Of a stretch of 64,000 nucleotides of DNA, positions 45,346-55,918 are shown in pieces. Each line of letters opens with the position of its first letter. Within the stretch, counting starts at the first letter, position 1. A program made the position numbers and the translations under genes. The notes under the pieces were generated by a model. The model did no database searches. It was not told the DNA's origin and was given only the letters and a program-made list of their open reading frames with translations. Source of the stretch: Antilocapra americana (Eukaryota > Chordata > Mammalia > Artiodactyla > Antilocapridae); the NCBI GenBank assembly GCA_007570785.1, contig ML664152.1:4144430-4208429 (forward strand). The letters run 5' to 3'.

Positions 45346-45665
45346 ACTCTGCAGGGTGGTCCCGCACTCGCTCCACGCAGCTGCCAGGATCACATGCGTG
45401 CTGTTTCGGTCGCTGACGTTGCAGGACGGCTGCCCCAGGTAGAGCGAGGCCTCGGGGATGCCCTCCTGCTGCAGGAAGCGCCTCTGGATGGCGATGGCCA
45501 CCTTCTCGATCTCGCAGAGCACCCTGACCGCCCCAGTCAGGTTCAGCCGTGGGGACAGGCCCTGGGTGGCAGGGCGGGCACCTTGCCCAGAGGCAGCTCC
45601 AGCTCCCGTTGGGGTCAGGGGCTGTTCCAGGCCAGGGGCCTGGGTTGTGCTGCCAGAAGAGTCAT
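45346..45665 (-). CDS. UMODL1: UMODL1 exon: linker and start of the ZP domain
   Basis: 320 bases; acceptor CTGTCTTGCAG, donor GTGAGG. The first 40 residues are a Ser/Thr/Pro/Gly-rich linker (DSSGSTTQAPGLEQPLTPTG). The ZP domain then begins at LNLTGAVRVLCEIEKVAIAI, with three cysteines and a motif of the type C..E...A.A.Q+RFLQQ typical of this protein's ZP-N. NLT, NVS and NST are potential N-glycosylation sites. It joins in frame to both neighbours (EGF exon upstream, NLTATVV exon downstream). Confidence 0.95.
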
Positions 45666-46042
45666 CTGCAAGACAGGAGGAGACAGAAGCATAGAGTGGG
45701 TCTGTGTTTAGGGTCAGCCACGTGAGCCTGGCCAGCGGGGTGGCACAGGGCAGGAGGGTGTGGGCAGAAGGTCGACAGCAGATGGGAAGTACTCGCACCC
45801 TGCAGCCATGCATGATGAAGTTACACATGCCAGCACAGCTGCACACACACACGTGTTGTATGTTCCCACCAGCCCAAGCAGCCGGGCATGCCTTGGCTCA
45901 CTTCTGCCGCCGTGGCCAGGGAACTGTAGGGCCCTCTGCCCTGGCAGGCTGACACTGGACGTGTGATGAGTCCATGGACGGGACCAGCCATCACCCCTGG
46001 GGGCTCCTGAGTCTTCTCTGTAAAGTGGGTTATGAAAGACTT

Positions 46043-46255
46043 CTATGGTGTTCCAGTGGTTAAAATCTGTTTGCCAATGCAGGGGACACGGGTTCGGTCC
46101 CTGGTCCAGGGAAGATCCCACATGCCACAGAGCATCTAAGACCTTGTGCCTCAACTAGAGAGTAGCCCCTGCTCGCTGTAACTATAGAAACCCATGCACA
46201 GCACCACAGACCCAGTGTAGCCAAAAATAAAGTAAATAAGTAAGTAAAATGGGTT
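46043..46255 (+). mobile_element. CHR/Bov-A-type SINE
   Basis: 'GGTGTTCCAGTGGTTAAAAT' to the tail 'AAAAATAAAGTAAATAAGTA'. Diverged; probably a CHR-type element. Confidence 0.7.
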
Positions 46256-47380
46256 AATGAAGTTTACTCTGGATCCTCAGATTCCTCACTCCTGCTCAGC
46301 TTCCTGCTTCCCTCGAAGCACGCTCACTTTCAACCTCTGGGAGAGCACGAGGCTCTGTAAGAACATCCCCCATCCTCTGAGGGCAGACCCAGGCCACGCT
46401 CAGCCCTCCTGGGGCGTCTGCTACAGCCTGGCTCCACCACCTGCCCCCTGGCCCCTGCCATCCCATCTGGAGGAGCTCACCAGCCGTCCAGCCCCAGGTG
46501 GCAGCCCCAGTCCCTGTTCCCAGTGCTCACAGCCTTCTCAGCTGGCCTCAACTGGCCTCGCTGAGCAGCCTGCTCCAGCTCTCCCACACCCTTCCTGCAG
46601 GCACTACCTGCAGCCAGCCCAGGTTTCGTGCCTGGACCCGGCCCACCCTCAACAGCTCTGTTCTCACTGCTGCACCCACCACCACACCCACCCTGCAGCA
46701 GCCCCCTCTGCCAGGTGCCGACGAGCCATTTAAGACTAGCGCTAAGACACCTCTGCCCTGACCACACCCTGACCACATCCATGGGACTGAAACAACTTAG
46801 AGTCCTCTGGGCCTCCTGCTTCTACCTCAAGTAGCCCGCATCTCGCATCCCCAGAGGCAGCGTGTTCACTCCTATAAACATCTGTCTCCTCCATTTGACC
46901 ACAGACCCCTAGAGGGCAGGGGTCATCTCAGGGTCAACAGTGAATCCACAAAGGTCCCATTTAGTGCTGCATGGACAGTGGGGCTGAGTAGCAAGATTTC
47001 CAGGTGTTGTTTGGCACAGAGACTTGGGTTTTGAAAGGTCATCTTTTAGCCTCTAAGAAGACACACCTGAGTTGTATGTGTTTTCTCATCATGGGCATTA
47101 AAAGAAGCACTTAGGAGATGAGGTGCCTCCAGAAGGCTGGAGGGGTGTGGAAGGGTGGGGAGGTACCAGAACATACACACATGTGCAGCCATGCACAAGC
47201 ACACACATGTATGTCTACACACACACGTGTGTGGCTCACACATTCACACACACTCCAGAAACTTGCTCAGGACTTAAAAATATGTCGACCTCATTTAGTA
47301 AAGACGCACTTTGGGGATGAGTGTTCTTAAAAGACAGACTATCTGATGGTATTCCAGACAAAGGATCCTGATAATATTAC
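46256..47380. other. UMODL1 intron; CA-rich tract at 47,170-47,260
   Basis: C-rich stretch 46.3-46.8 kb, a weak L2/MIR-like piece near 46,885-46,975, and an ACAC-rich stretch at 47,170-47,260. No exon. Confidence 0.5.
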
Positions 47381-47518
47381 CTTCGCAGGGTCTTCCAGAA
47401 AATTCCACCAGGAGGTCAGGGGCGCCCCCCTCACAGCTGCAGGTGAAGGAGCCCAGCGTGTTGCGGCAGGCAGAGCCAGGGGCACAGTCGTCCTCCTGGC
47501 TTGCACACTCGTCGTAAT
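47381..47518 (-). CDS. UMODL1: UMODL1 exon: calcium-binding EGF module
   Basis: 138 bases, acceptor CTGAATGCCGCAG, donor GTAATA. It encodes DYDECASQEDDCAPGSACRN and on to SGRPCE, with all six EGF cysteines. The D-x-D-E-C start and the N-T-L-G-S-F-T-C pattern are the calcium-binding EGF signature. It lies between the SEA domain and the ZP domain, as in the human protein. Its length equals that of the 59,014-59,151 exon, reflecting a shared module origin. Confidence 0.96.
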
Positions 47519-48330
47519 CTGCGGCATTCAGAAAGCAAGACGGGAAGCCCTCATGGGGACTCAAGCATCGCAGCCGTGCCATGGTTCACAGCAGCTTGAT
47601 GGGGAAGGTGTATCTTGGGGGGCAAAGTTAAAACTATCAAGTGACAGCAAAGATGGCCAGTTCTGGAGGGCTCAAGAGCAGGATGGCACTTTGAATTTCC
47701 ACAGGGGATGGGGTGGGAGCAGGTGGCAGAAAGTCTGCTAAGATTGTTCTGGAAGGAGGATTGCTGGACCCAGGAATGCTAGGGTAGGGGAGGGGCACAG
47801 CAGAATCCCCTCAGCTCCCTGGAGACCAGGCGACAAGGAGGACCCCACCCCCACCCTGGTCTCAGGCAGAGGGACCCCACCACCCACCTGCTCTCATCTG
47901 TTCACTCAGTTACTCATCTTATTAACAATAATGCAGCTCTCCTAAAGAAAATGGATAAAAACTAAAAGGGCTTGGCAAAGCCTTCCACCTTTGCATTGCA
48001 TCTTTCACCTACCGTCTCTTTGGTCTTTCGCACTTGTGTCTGTTGCGTTCTTAGTATTTTATTACCAATGCAAGTGATCACTCTATATTTGGGATATAAC
48101 TCTTCACCAGACTGTTGAAATTATTTTTTGGTCTGTTGCTTGCTTTACAATGGTGACTATTTTGTTTGATATGAGAGCTTGAAGTTTTTATAGAGGTAGC
48201 TATTCCAGCCTTTTTCTCTGTAGGGCTTAACCCTTCTCATTCCAAAAATCAGAAAAATATTCATCTGTATTGTCTTTGATTTTACTCATACATATAAATC
48301 TCAGCCTTTTTTTGGGTATTCTTGGGCATG
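47519..48330. other. UMODL1 intron, nothing firm
   Basis: Unassigned; the AT-rich 48.05-48.30 kb part may be an old LINE fragment but I could not confirm it. Confidence 0.4.
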
Positions 48331-48332
48331 GT

Positions 48333-48690
48333 ATGTGCTAAGGGTGGAATTGTGTGCCCTCAATATCTATATGTTGAAGCCTTGACACCCAGTAGGACTG
48401 CAATTTGAGATGTGCCCTTCAGAAGATAATTAAGGTTAGCTGAGATCATAAGAGAGGGGAGCTGATCTGATTAGGACTTAGGGCCTTATAATAAGAGACA
48501 CCAGAGCCCTCTCTCTACGCGTAGAGAGGAAAGGCCACCCAAGGACATAGCCTCAGGGAGCTCCTACACGTCAGGAGAGGGCCCTCACCAAAATCAGCTG
48601 GCATCCAATGTCTAGAATTGTGAGACAATAAATGTCTGTTGTTTAAGTCACTTCATCCATGGTATTTTTTTTTTTTAATAATAGCTTGAG
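48333..48690 (+). mobile_element. MaLR-type LTR (MLT1/MST-like)
   Basis: 'GTGCCCTCAATATCTATATG' near the start, a 'CTTATAATAAGAGACACCAG' core and the terminal 'TTGTGAGACAATAAATGTCT' with AATAAA follow the mammalian MaLR LTR pattern. Confidence 0.65.
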
Positions 48691-49113
48691 CTGACCAATA
48701 CAATATGAGAAGAGACTCTAACCTGCCTCTACTCCCTGCTTTTCTATGCAATTATTCTTCCTAGGATCTCCTTGGCAACTGTGCTGGGGAGGAAGTCTGG
48801 CTGCAGAGAGGGACCTCTCTGCCCTCTGCCCATCCCATCGAAGAGCAGCAGCAGAGGAGGAAGGAGCAGGACAAAGAAAGGAGGCAGTGTCCCTGGGCAT
48901 CCTGGCAGGTTCACCAGAAGATGTTTTCAACACTTAAACCTTTTCAAAAAACCACAGTAGCAATAAGAGAGACAAGGGTCCTATAGGTGTCCATTTTCAT
49001 CCCATGCAGGGAAGCCCTTTCAAAGCGGCACATCTTTCAGAAACGAAGCCAGTGGGGGATTTCACTGGCTCCTTTGGGGAGTGAGTCTCCATCGGGGCCT
49101 GGCCTCTGCCTAC
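48691..49113. other. UMODL1 intron, nothing recognised
   Basis: Unassigned intron upstream (in genomic order) of the SEA exon donor. Confidence 0.4.
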
Positions 49114-49327
49114 CCCCTATGAAGGTGTCGCCTCCGACCACCTCCAGCAGAGAGGTGTTCTGAAAGGCGGCCAGGAACGCAGCAGACACCTCCCGGACAT
49201 CCAAGTCTGTGACGAGCAGCAAGGTGAACTCCACCACTACACTGCCGTTGGAGATGCGGGTCACTTCTATGCGCACCCCACCTGTGTCCAGGTGCTGAAG
49301 CATGAAGGCTGGCAAGGAATCCCGCAC
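49114..49327 (-). CDS. UMODL1: UMODL1 exon: SEA domain, C-terminal half
   Basis: 214 bases; acceptor CCATTTCTCTAAAG, donor GTAGGC; phase 0 start. It reads VRDSLPAFMLQHLDTGGVRI, followed by ISNGSVVVEFTLLL and a helix to LLEVVGGDTFIG. G-S-V-V-V is the classic SEA autoproteolysis site, with cleavage between Gly and Ser and the halves held together non-covalently. The first half of the domain is on the exon at 53,738-53,850. NGS and NTS are possible N-glycosylation sites. The human protein as I remember it has GSIVV here. Confidence 0.95.
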
Positions 49328-49827
49328 CTTTAGAGAAATGGGGCTGGTGAGAAGAGCTGCCCACTGAGAGAGAGAGCAGGGTCCTCACTGTAAAGCGGTT
49401 CCTCTAGGGACGATGGCCAGCAGCAGGACTGGCCTTGGGAAAGATGTCAAAGCCACAGGTCAGCTCTGGCCAGTCCCTGCCTGCCAAGTCCCCAGGCCCA
49501 GTACAAATACCAGTGGAGTCTGAGACAATGAGCCCTGTCCTCCCCGCCAACCATCCTGTCAGCACGGGGCCAAGTGCCCCGTGCGGGCTACCCTATGGGG
49601 CTCGTAACCTGGTAGGGGGCTCATGAGGGCAGTTTGGATCTGCTGATCTCTCTTGGCTCAGAGCTGTGGGGTTGGGGGATGGCTGAACGAGTGGTCAAAG
49701 GGAGGGACCCCACCTCCACCACTTGGTTTGTTCTAGAACAGTCCTTGTGATTCTCACACTGCAGGACATCCCCCTTTCTTTTTTGCCACCTGCCTTTCTG
49801 AAGACTGCTTCCCTTGAGCAGCCTAGT
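49328..49827. other. UMODL1 intron, nothing recognised
   Basis: Unassigned intron. Confidence 0.4.
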
Positions 49828-50178
49828 TGTTGTTGCTGTTGTTCAATTGCTTAGTCGTGTCCGACTGTCCGCGACCTCATGGACTGCAGCACACCAGGCT
49901 TCCGTGTCCTTCACTATCTCCCAACGCTTGCTCAAACTCCTGTCCATTGAATCAGTGATGCCACCCAACCATCTTATCCTCTGTCGTCCCCTTCTCCTCC
50001 TGCCTTCAGTCTTTCCCAGCATCAGGGTCTTTTCCAGTGAGTCAGCTCTTAGCATCAGTTGACCAAAGCATTGGAGCTTCATCATCAGTCCTTCCAATGA
50101 AGATTCAGGACTGATTTCCTTTAGGATTGACTAGTTGGATCTCCTTGCTGTCCAAGGGACTCTCCAGAGTCCTGCCCT
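49828..50178 (-). mobile_element. BovB 3' end / ART2A, reverse orientation
   Basis: Starts 'TTGTTGTTGCTGTTGTTCAA' (tail complement) and continues to 'CAAGGGACTCTCCAGAGTCC'. Confidence 0.9.
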
Positions 50179-50934
50179 TATAAGCCTTGCTTATTATTCT
50201 ATCAGTTAGGACAGAACCCCGTATGTAATAATAACCATATTATTCCATTCTAACCTATCATGGCCTAAATTCCTAGAAAACTACCTCCATCGTATGATAA
50301 GCTTTGAGTGGTCCATACAGCGCAAATCTGCCATGGAAGAGCCCACCTCCACGATTTGCCCTCTTAAGAATACCTCGTCTGCATCTAAACTGCATGAGGT
50401 TCAGGGACAGGCTTGTGGATCCCCAGCCTTGGGACAGCCAGTGTGAGCATATCACCCATGAGAGACTATGGATGCTCAGGAGACCCCAAAGCCACCTGCA
50501 GTCATGTGGCTATCACCATTGTTGTTGGAAGAGCTAGTCTTCTCTGTCTCTGTCTCTCTTTCTTTCTCTCTGGGATTTCCAGAGAGGCTCTGTCAGAGCC
50601 TTGGGTTAAAGTCACTCTTGTCTGCATTACAAGCCAGTCTCAAAGCAAAGTCCCAAGCTCCTTGCTAAGAAGTGACAAAGAAAAAGCAACACATTATCCC
50701 ACAACATCTCAAAATGTGTCCTGATGTCCTTTGTAGGTATTAAGTTGCACAATTATTTGCTATCCAGAAATTCTGGATAGCAAACTGTCCCCCCAAATAA
50801 GCAAACATATGAAATGTTTTTTAAAAGAAAGGTTAATCAAGGAACTTGAGTGGTAATGAAGCTGTCTCCCAAGGCCACTGGAGCCATGTGATCTGATCTC
50901 AGTGATTATTGCTTAATGTGATATTGTTGTTGTT
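50179..50934. other. UMODL1 intron, nothing recognised
   Basis: Unassigned intron; a short palindrome (ATTCTGGATAGCAAA near 50,770) only. Confidence 0.4.
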
Positions 50935-50935
50935 A

Positions 50936-51103
50936 GGGGCCTTCCAGGAGGCTCAGTGGTAAAGAATCCACTTGCCAATGCAGGAGACACAGGCTCAGCT
51001 CCTGGTTCAACAAAATGCCTCGCAGGAGGTCATGCCAACCCACTCCAGTGTGCTTGCCTGGAGAATCCCATGGGCAGAGGAGCCTGGTGGCCAGGCTATA
51101 GTC
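50936..51103 (+). mobile_element. Bov-tA SINE, 3' truncated
   Basis: 'GGGGCCTTCCAGGAGGCTCA' to 'GGTGGCCAGGCTATAGTCC', lacking the last third; abuts a BovB piece of opposite orientation. Confidence 0.85.
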
Positions 51104-51494
51104 CGTTTTCAATCACTAAGTTGTCTCTGACTCTTCGCAACCCCATGGACTAGAGCACACCAGACTCCCCTGTCCTTCACTATCTCCTGGAGTTTGTTCA
51201 AATTCACATATATTGAGTCAGTGATACTATCTAACCATCCTCTGCCATCCAATTCTCCTTTTGCTTTCAGTCTTTTCCAGCATTAGGGTATTTTCCAATG
51301 AGTTGAGTCTTTGCATCAGGTGGCTAAAGCTTCAATTTCAGCATCAGACCTCCAATGACTATTCAGGGTTGATCTCCTTTAAGAGTGACTGGTTTGATCT
51401 CCTTGCAGTCCAAGGGGCTCTCAAGAGTCTTTTCCAACACCACAATTTGAAAGCATCAATTCTTTGGCACTCAGCCTTCTCTATGGTCCAACTT
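51104..51494 (-). mobile_element. BovB 3' end / ART2A, reverse orientation
   Basis: Reverse copy with 'CCAGCATTAGGGTATTTTCC' and 'CAAGGGGCTCTCAAGAGTC'. Directly adjacent to the SINE before it, which may point to insertion at the same site or to a later deletion. Confidence 0.9.
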
Positions 51495-51677
51495 ATGATG
51501 TGCAACTATCGTTTAACCCAAGGAAGCTGGTAATAAATGCGGGAATCAGACCATCAACAGCTCTTGAATCCATCCATACACTGGGGCAGGAGCTGGGGAC
51601 CTCAGGATAAATAAAGCAGGATCCCAGACCCCAAAGATCACCAATGGGACCATTTCTGGAGGCCGTATGCCGATTTT

Positions 51678-52122
51678 TTTTTTCTTTACTTTATTGTGTT
51701 GGTTTTGCCATACAATGACATGAAACCGCCATGGGTTTACATATGCTCCCCCTCCAGAACCCCTCTCCCTCCTCCCTCCCGATTCCCTCCCCCTGGGAAA
51801 TCTCGGTGCACCTGCCCCGAGCATCAACCCTGGGCTCGCGATTGATTTCACATATGGTAATTAACATGTTTCAATGCCATTCTCCCATATCATCCCACCC
51901 TTGCCCTCTTCCACAGAGTCCACGAGTCTGTTCTATACATCTGCGTTCCTTTTGCTGTCTCGTATCCAGGGTTCTCGCTGCCATCTTTCTAAATTCCATA
52001 TATATGCGTTAGTATACTGTATTGTTGTTTTTCCTTCTGGCTTACTTCACTCTGGATAATAGGCTCCAGTTCCTTCCACCTGAGTAGAACTGATTCAAAT
52101 GAATTTTTTTTTTAATGCTGAG
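51678..52122 (-). mobile_element. Recent 5'-truncated L1 with 14-bp target duplication
   Basis: Reverse L1-BT 3' end (poly-T at the left, 'CCATACAATGACATGAAACC' to 'TGATTCAAATGAATTTTTTT'). Flanked by a perfect duplication CGTATGCCGATTTT (51,664-51,677 and 52,123-52,136). It lies in the intron between the two SEA exons, sense with respect to UMODL1. Confidence 0.95.
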
Positions 52123-52220
52123 CGTATGCCGATTTTATCAGTAACGCTGATGGGGTTGAAAAGAATCCCCGAACATCACAGCCACCAGCATCGCTGAGGC
52201 TGCGTCCTGTTACAACTTCA

Positions 52221-52235
52221 CCAGTAGGTGGCGCT
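52221..52235 (+). promoter_or_regulatory. CTCF-like motif
   Basis: CCAGTAGGTGGCGCT matches the CTCF core consensus at every fixed position. It is about 85 bases from the L1 insertion and not part of a recognised repeat. Occupancy is unknown. Confidence 0.55.
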
Positions 52236-52315
52236 GCCGAGCTCTCTCGGTTCCGCATCTTAACCTCCCAGGGGAAAGAAAAGCCAGAACATCTCAGCTG
52301 TCCTCTACGCCAGCG

Positions 52316-52440
52316 GTTCCCAACCTTTTTGGTACCAGGGACCGATTTTGTGGGAGACATTCCACAGACCCCGGGGAGATGGTTTGGGATGGAGCTCCAT
52401 CTCAGATCTCCAGGCACTAGATCCTGGAGGTTGAGGACTC
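52316..52440 (+). mobile_element. hAT-type (Charlie/MER-like) fragment
   Basis: CAGCGGTTCCCAACCTTTTT start and 'GTTGAGGACTCCGG' end form a weak terminal inverted repeat typical of mammalian hAT MITEs of the 'CAGTGGTTCCCAACC' kind. Confidence 0.6.
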
Positions 52441-52671
52441 CGGCTCTATGCAAATAAGATCTCAACAAGCGTATTCTCTATTCAAAGATAGAGAATCTCA
52501 ACAAGCGTACCCTCTCTATTCAAAGGGTAACCTAACCACCAGCAAAAGTAACATATTGCTACACTAAATAAATTGTAGCCATATACATCCTTTGGGATGC
52601 CAAAAACTGCCAAAGGGGTTTCAGAGTGCACCAGAACAAAGAGAAGGAAAAAGAATTTGTTAAGGCTGGAA

Positions 52672-53435
52672 TCACAGCAGCCTAATTCCCAATAGCCAAA
52701 AAGTGGAAACAACCCAAATGTTCATCAGTGGATGATGGATAAACAGAACGCGGTCTGTCTTTACGAAGGAATATTACCCAGCCATCAGTCCTGGGTGTTC
52801 ATTGGAAGGTCTGATGTGGAAGCTGAAATTCCAATACTTTGGCCACCTGATGCAAAGAGCTGACTCATTTGAAAAGACCCTGATGCTGGAAAAGATTGAG
52901 GGCAGGAGGAGAAGGGGACGACAGAGGATGAGATGGTTGGATGGCATCACTGACTCAATGGACATGAGTTTGGGTGGGCTCCAGGAGTTGGTGTTGGACA
53001 GGGAGGCCTGGCGTGCTGCAGCTCATGGGGTTGCAAAGAGTCAGACACTACTGAGCGATTGAACTGAACTGAACTGAATTACCCGGCCTTAAAAAGGAAT
53101 GAAGTTCTGATATTGGTACAGCAGGGATGAACCTTGAAGGTATTATACCCAGTGAAGTAAGCCAGACACAAAAGTCACGTATTATATGATTCCATTTCTG
53201 TGAAATATCCAGAACAGGCAAATCCTTAGAGACAGAAAGTACATGTCTGGTTCCAGGGGCAGAGAGAAGGGGAGATGAAGAGCTAAACTGGCTTCTTTCT
53301 CAGAGGATAAGAACATTCTGGAATTGGATGGTGGTGACGGCTGCACACTTTTGCAAACCATCTAAACCATTGGATCCCGCACTTTGAAGGAGTGAGTTTT
53401 ATGGTGTGTGAAATAGATCTCAATTTGTAAATGCT
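52672..53435 (+). mobile_element. Old L1 3' end, interrupted by BovB
   Basis: 'CCCAATAGCCAAAAAGTGGA', 'AATATTACCCAGCC' and, after the interruption, 'CTTAAAAAGGAATGAAG' and 3'UTR to 'GAAATAGATCTCAATTT' form an L1M-type 3' end. Confidence 0.8.
52784..53077 (+). mobile_element. BovB 3' end / ART2A inside L1, with target duplication
   Basis: From 'CAGTCCTGGGTGTTCATTGG' to the GAACTGAACTGAACTGA tail. It is bounded by the 11-bp duplication ATTACCCAGCC / ATTACCCGGCC (52,773-52,783 and 53,078-53,088; one change). Confidence 0.93.
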
Positions 53436-53737
53436 TTTCCTTTTTAAGGCACAAGGGAGGCTTTCTGCTCCACAGGGTCCCACATCAATAGAGACTTTGA
53501 ACCAGAAACAGCGTGAAGCAGAGGAAAAGGTGTGTCCCTTACCTGCTGCTGTGTCTGTTTAATGACAGATTGGACCATACAGGCCCCTCAGCAGAGCTGG
53601 ATGCCCCAGCTTCCTCCAGAAACGAGGAGTCTGTGGCCCTCCTCAGTCAAGGCTGAACCCCCATTGGCTGTTCAGCATGCTACCACCTCCCTCCTTCACA
53701 TCCCAGGAGAAAATAAGGACCAATTCCATCAACTTAC

Positions 53738-53850
53738 CGTCCTCAAGAAGAGCTCTAGGAAGGCCTGGGACTGCTCGCTGCTGGCATTGCTGAAGGATTC
53801 TAAATACCTGACATTCGCTATTCTGACCTTCCCACTGAGCTTCTGAGCCG
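53738..53850 (-). CDS. UMODL1: UMODL1 exon: SEA domain, N-terminal half
   Basis: 113 bases, acceptor TCCGTCCTGCAG, donor GTAAGT. It reads AQKLSGKVRIANVRYLESFS and ends SQAFLELFLRT, joining in phase 0 to VRDSLP. The pattern (strand, then a helix with 'F.ELF') is that of the SEA N-terminal half. NAS is a possible N-glycosylation site. No in-frame stop, and both boundary phases agree with its neighbours. Confidence 0.93.
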
Positions 53851-54490
53851 CTGCAGGACGGAGAATAAACATGTTTGCCATGGTAAGTGTCACGTAACAG
53901 GTTATCATTTCTATCTTAAAAGTAGCATTTCACATCAGTCAGGAAGAACATCAAAGGGAGGCTGGTTTGAACTCTGTAAAGAAGGAACAGCAGCTGGTAC
54001 GTATAGACACAGCCCCTTAGGTCCAGAGGACAGTGGGACAAAGCCTAGAAACAGACAGAGACCTTTCTGGAGCCACAGAACCAGATCAGCCCTTGCAACT
54101 TGGACTCATCCAGCCAGCAGCGACCTCCCCTCCTCTAGCGTACGGGGAACTTGCACTTAGCACCCTCACCCACCGTCTCCTCTCTAAATCCCAGTCCACA
54201 GTGAAGTCCTGCTTTAACGCATATAAACAAAGGTTCTAGACATTTCTGACTGCACCCTAATGGGACATTATAGGCATCACCCAAGGGGTGCACACCCCAC
54301 CTCGGAGATAACTGTTACTGATTCTTGGGTGGCTGCCCAAGATTTGATAACTAATCTGCAACACCAGGCCTGCCCTTGGCTTCTCAGGCAAGTTAGATGT
54401 TCAAGAAAATATGTGGATGACAAATGCTAATGAGGAAAAAAGAGGAATATTATCTGAATATATACCTATCGACAAGAATCACCTTCACCT
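53851..54490. other. UMODL1 intron, nothing recognised
   Basis: Unassigned intron. Confidence 0.4.
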
Positions 54491-54695
54491 TGGGATTGCC
54501 CTGGTGGTCCAGTGGTTAAGAATCCTCCTTCTAACACAGAGGACTCAGGTTTGATCCCTGGTTAGGGAACTGAGATCTCACATGCCTTGGGGCAACTAAT
54601 CTGCACGGTGTACCTACTGAGCCCACACTCTGCAACTTGAGACACCCCCACAAGCCACAAGCACCACCACGGAGACCCAGCCAAACAAAATCAGC
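54491..54695 (+). mobile_element. CHR-type SINE
   Basis: 'GGATTGCCCTGGTGGTCCAG' head, 'GATCCCTGGTTAGGGAAC' and a diverged tail (AACAAAATC). Confidence 0.75.
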
Positions 54696-54883
54696 TCCAC
54701 CTTATCAGAGTCTGTTAATACATTTGACTTGCTTGATTCTACTCCCTTCCCTTTCACTCTGCAGCCCTAGGCTCAGGGTGGGGCACACTCACAGATCTAT
54801 CCATCATTGTCTTTCCTGAAAGCCATGTCCACCAGGAGTAAGAGAAGTCAGAGACACTGCATAGCCCAGCACCGCACAAGTGC

Positions 54884-55078
54884 CACAGTAGCACTAGTGG
54901 TAAAGAACCCGTCTGCTGACACAGGAAATGAAAGAGACCCTGGGTCAGGAAGATCCCCTGGAGAAGGGAATGACTACCCACTCCAGTGTTCTTGCCTGAA
55001 AAATCCCATAGACAGATGAGCCTGGTGGGCTACAGTCCATGGAGTCGCAAAGAGTCGGACACGACTGAGCACACAGCA
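54884..55078 (+). mobile_element. Bov-tA SINE
   Basis: Forward copy from 'GTAGCACTAGTGGTAAAGAA' to 'GACACGACTGAGCACACAGC', with a deletion in the B-box part. Confidence 0.88.
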
Positions 55079-55158
55079 CAGCACTGTACCCATTTCCCTG
55101 CCATGAACCCATGAGGAGCACTGTACCCATTTCCCTGCCGTGTACCCATGAGGACAGG
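55079..55158. repeat. Imperfect tandem duplication of about 45 bases
   Basis: 'GCACTGTACCCATTTCCCTG' occurs twice in succession (starting at about 55,080 and 55,118), each followed by CC-rich ATGAGGA sequence. Confidence 0.75.
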
Positions 55159-55237
55159 TGATTGAGGGTCTGCAGCCTCTGCAGAGTTGGGAGCACTGTG
55201 CAAAGCAGCCTCTTTGGCCACCACCTGTCCCTGAAAT

Positions 55238-55448
55238 GGGGCTTCCTTGGTGGCTCAGATGGTAAAGAGTCTGCCTGCAGTGCATGAAACCTGGGTTCGG
55301 TTCTTGGGTCAGGAAGATCCCCTGGAGAAGGAAATGGCAACCCACTCCAGTATCCTTGCCAGGAAAATTCCATGGACAGAGGAGCCTGGCAGGCTACAGT
55401 CCATGGGGTCGCAGAGTTGGACATGACTGAGTGACTTCATTCATTCAT
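55238..55448 (+). mobile_element. Bov-tA SINE
   Basis: Forward copy from GGGGCTTCCTTGGTGGCTCA to 'GAGTGACTTCATTCATTCAT'. Confidence 0.92.
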
Positions 55449-55660
55449 TCGTTTGTCCCTGAAATGATCCCCCTCTCAAGTGGCCTTCGAACCCCAGCTG
55501 AGGAAGAAGCGAGCCAGGGGTTCCTACAGTGAGAAGAAAGGAAAGCCAACAACCGTGCATAAATGCAGCTGTTTTAAACCTTCACCCATTGACAATCTCT
55601 TTCCTACTTTTTCTCCTCCCTTGAAGAACCAATGGTGACATTGTTTCTCGAGCCTGTTAC

Positions 55661-55918
55661 CTGTCCTCACTTTCAGCTGGGCTCTGGCACTGTCTTGCCC
55701 ACATGCTCTGGCCACAATCTCCACCAGGTACAGGACGCCGGGCTCCAGGCCCGACAGTGTCAGGCTTGCTTTCTGGGTCTGCAGTTGCACGGTGGGGCTC
55801 CTAGCAGAAACCAGGCTGAGCTGGAAAGTGGGGCGTAGGGCGGGATCCGCCACCCAGGCCACGTGAAAGCCCGTGCTGGTCACATTGGAGACAATGACCC
55901 TTCCGATGGGAACAGGAG
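55661..55918 (-). CDS. UMODL1: UMODL1 exon: fibronectin type III-like module
   Basis: 258 bases; acceptor TCCCACTTCTCAG, donor GTAACA. It reads PVPIGRVIVSNVTSTGFHVA, W at the FN3 strand B position (VAWVAD), then LTLSGLEPGVLYLVEIVARA with the FN3 'L.pGt.Y.v.v.a' pattern (here Leu-x-x-Leu-Glu-Pro-Gly-x-x-Tyr), and KVRT at the end. No disulphide is required in such modules. NVT is a possible glycosylation site. It lies between the Ser/Thr/Pro segment and the SEA domain. Confidence 0.93.

Noticed and set aside
44642..45376. 244-codon open frame on the minus strand
   Set aside because: Intronic to UMODL1, crosses a CA-rich stretch (giving Cys/Val/Met repeats) and overlaps the ZP exon only in another frame.
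45666..45852. Extension of the ZP exon frame upstream of 45,665
   Set aside because: A good acceptor (CTGTCTTGCAG) at this place and the matching phase of the EGF exon show that the frame beyond it is intron.
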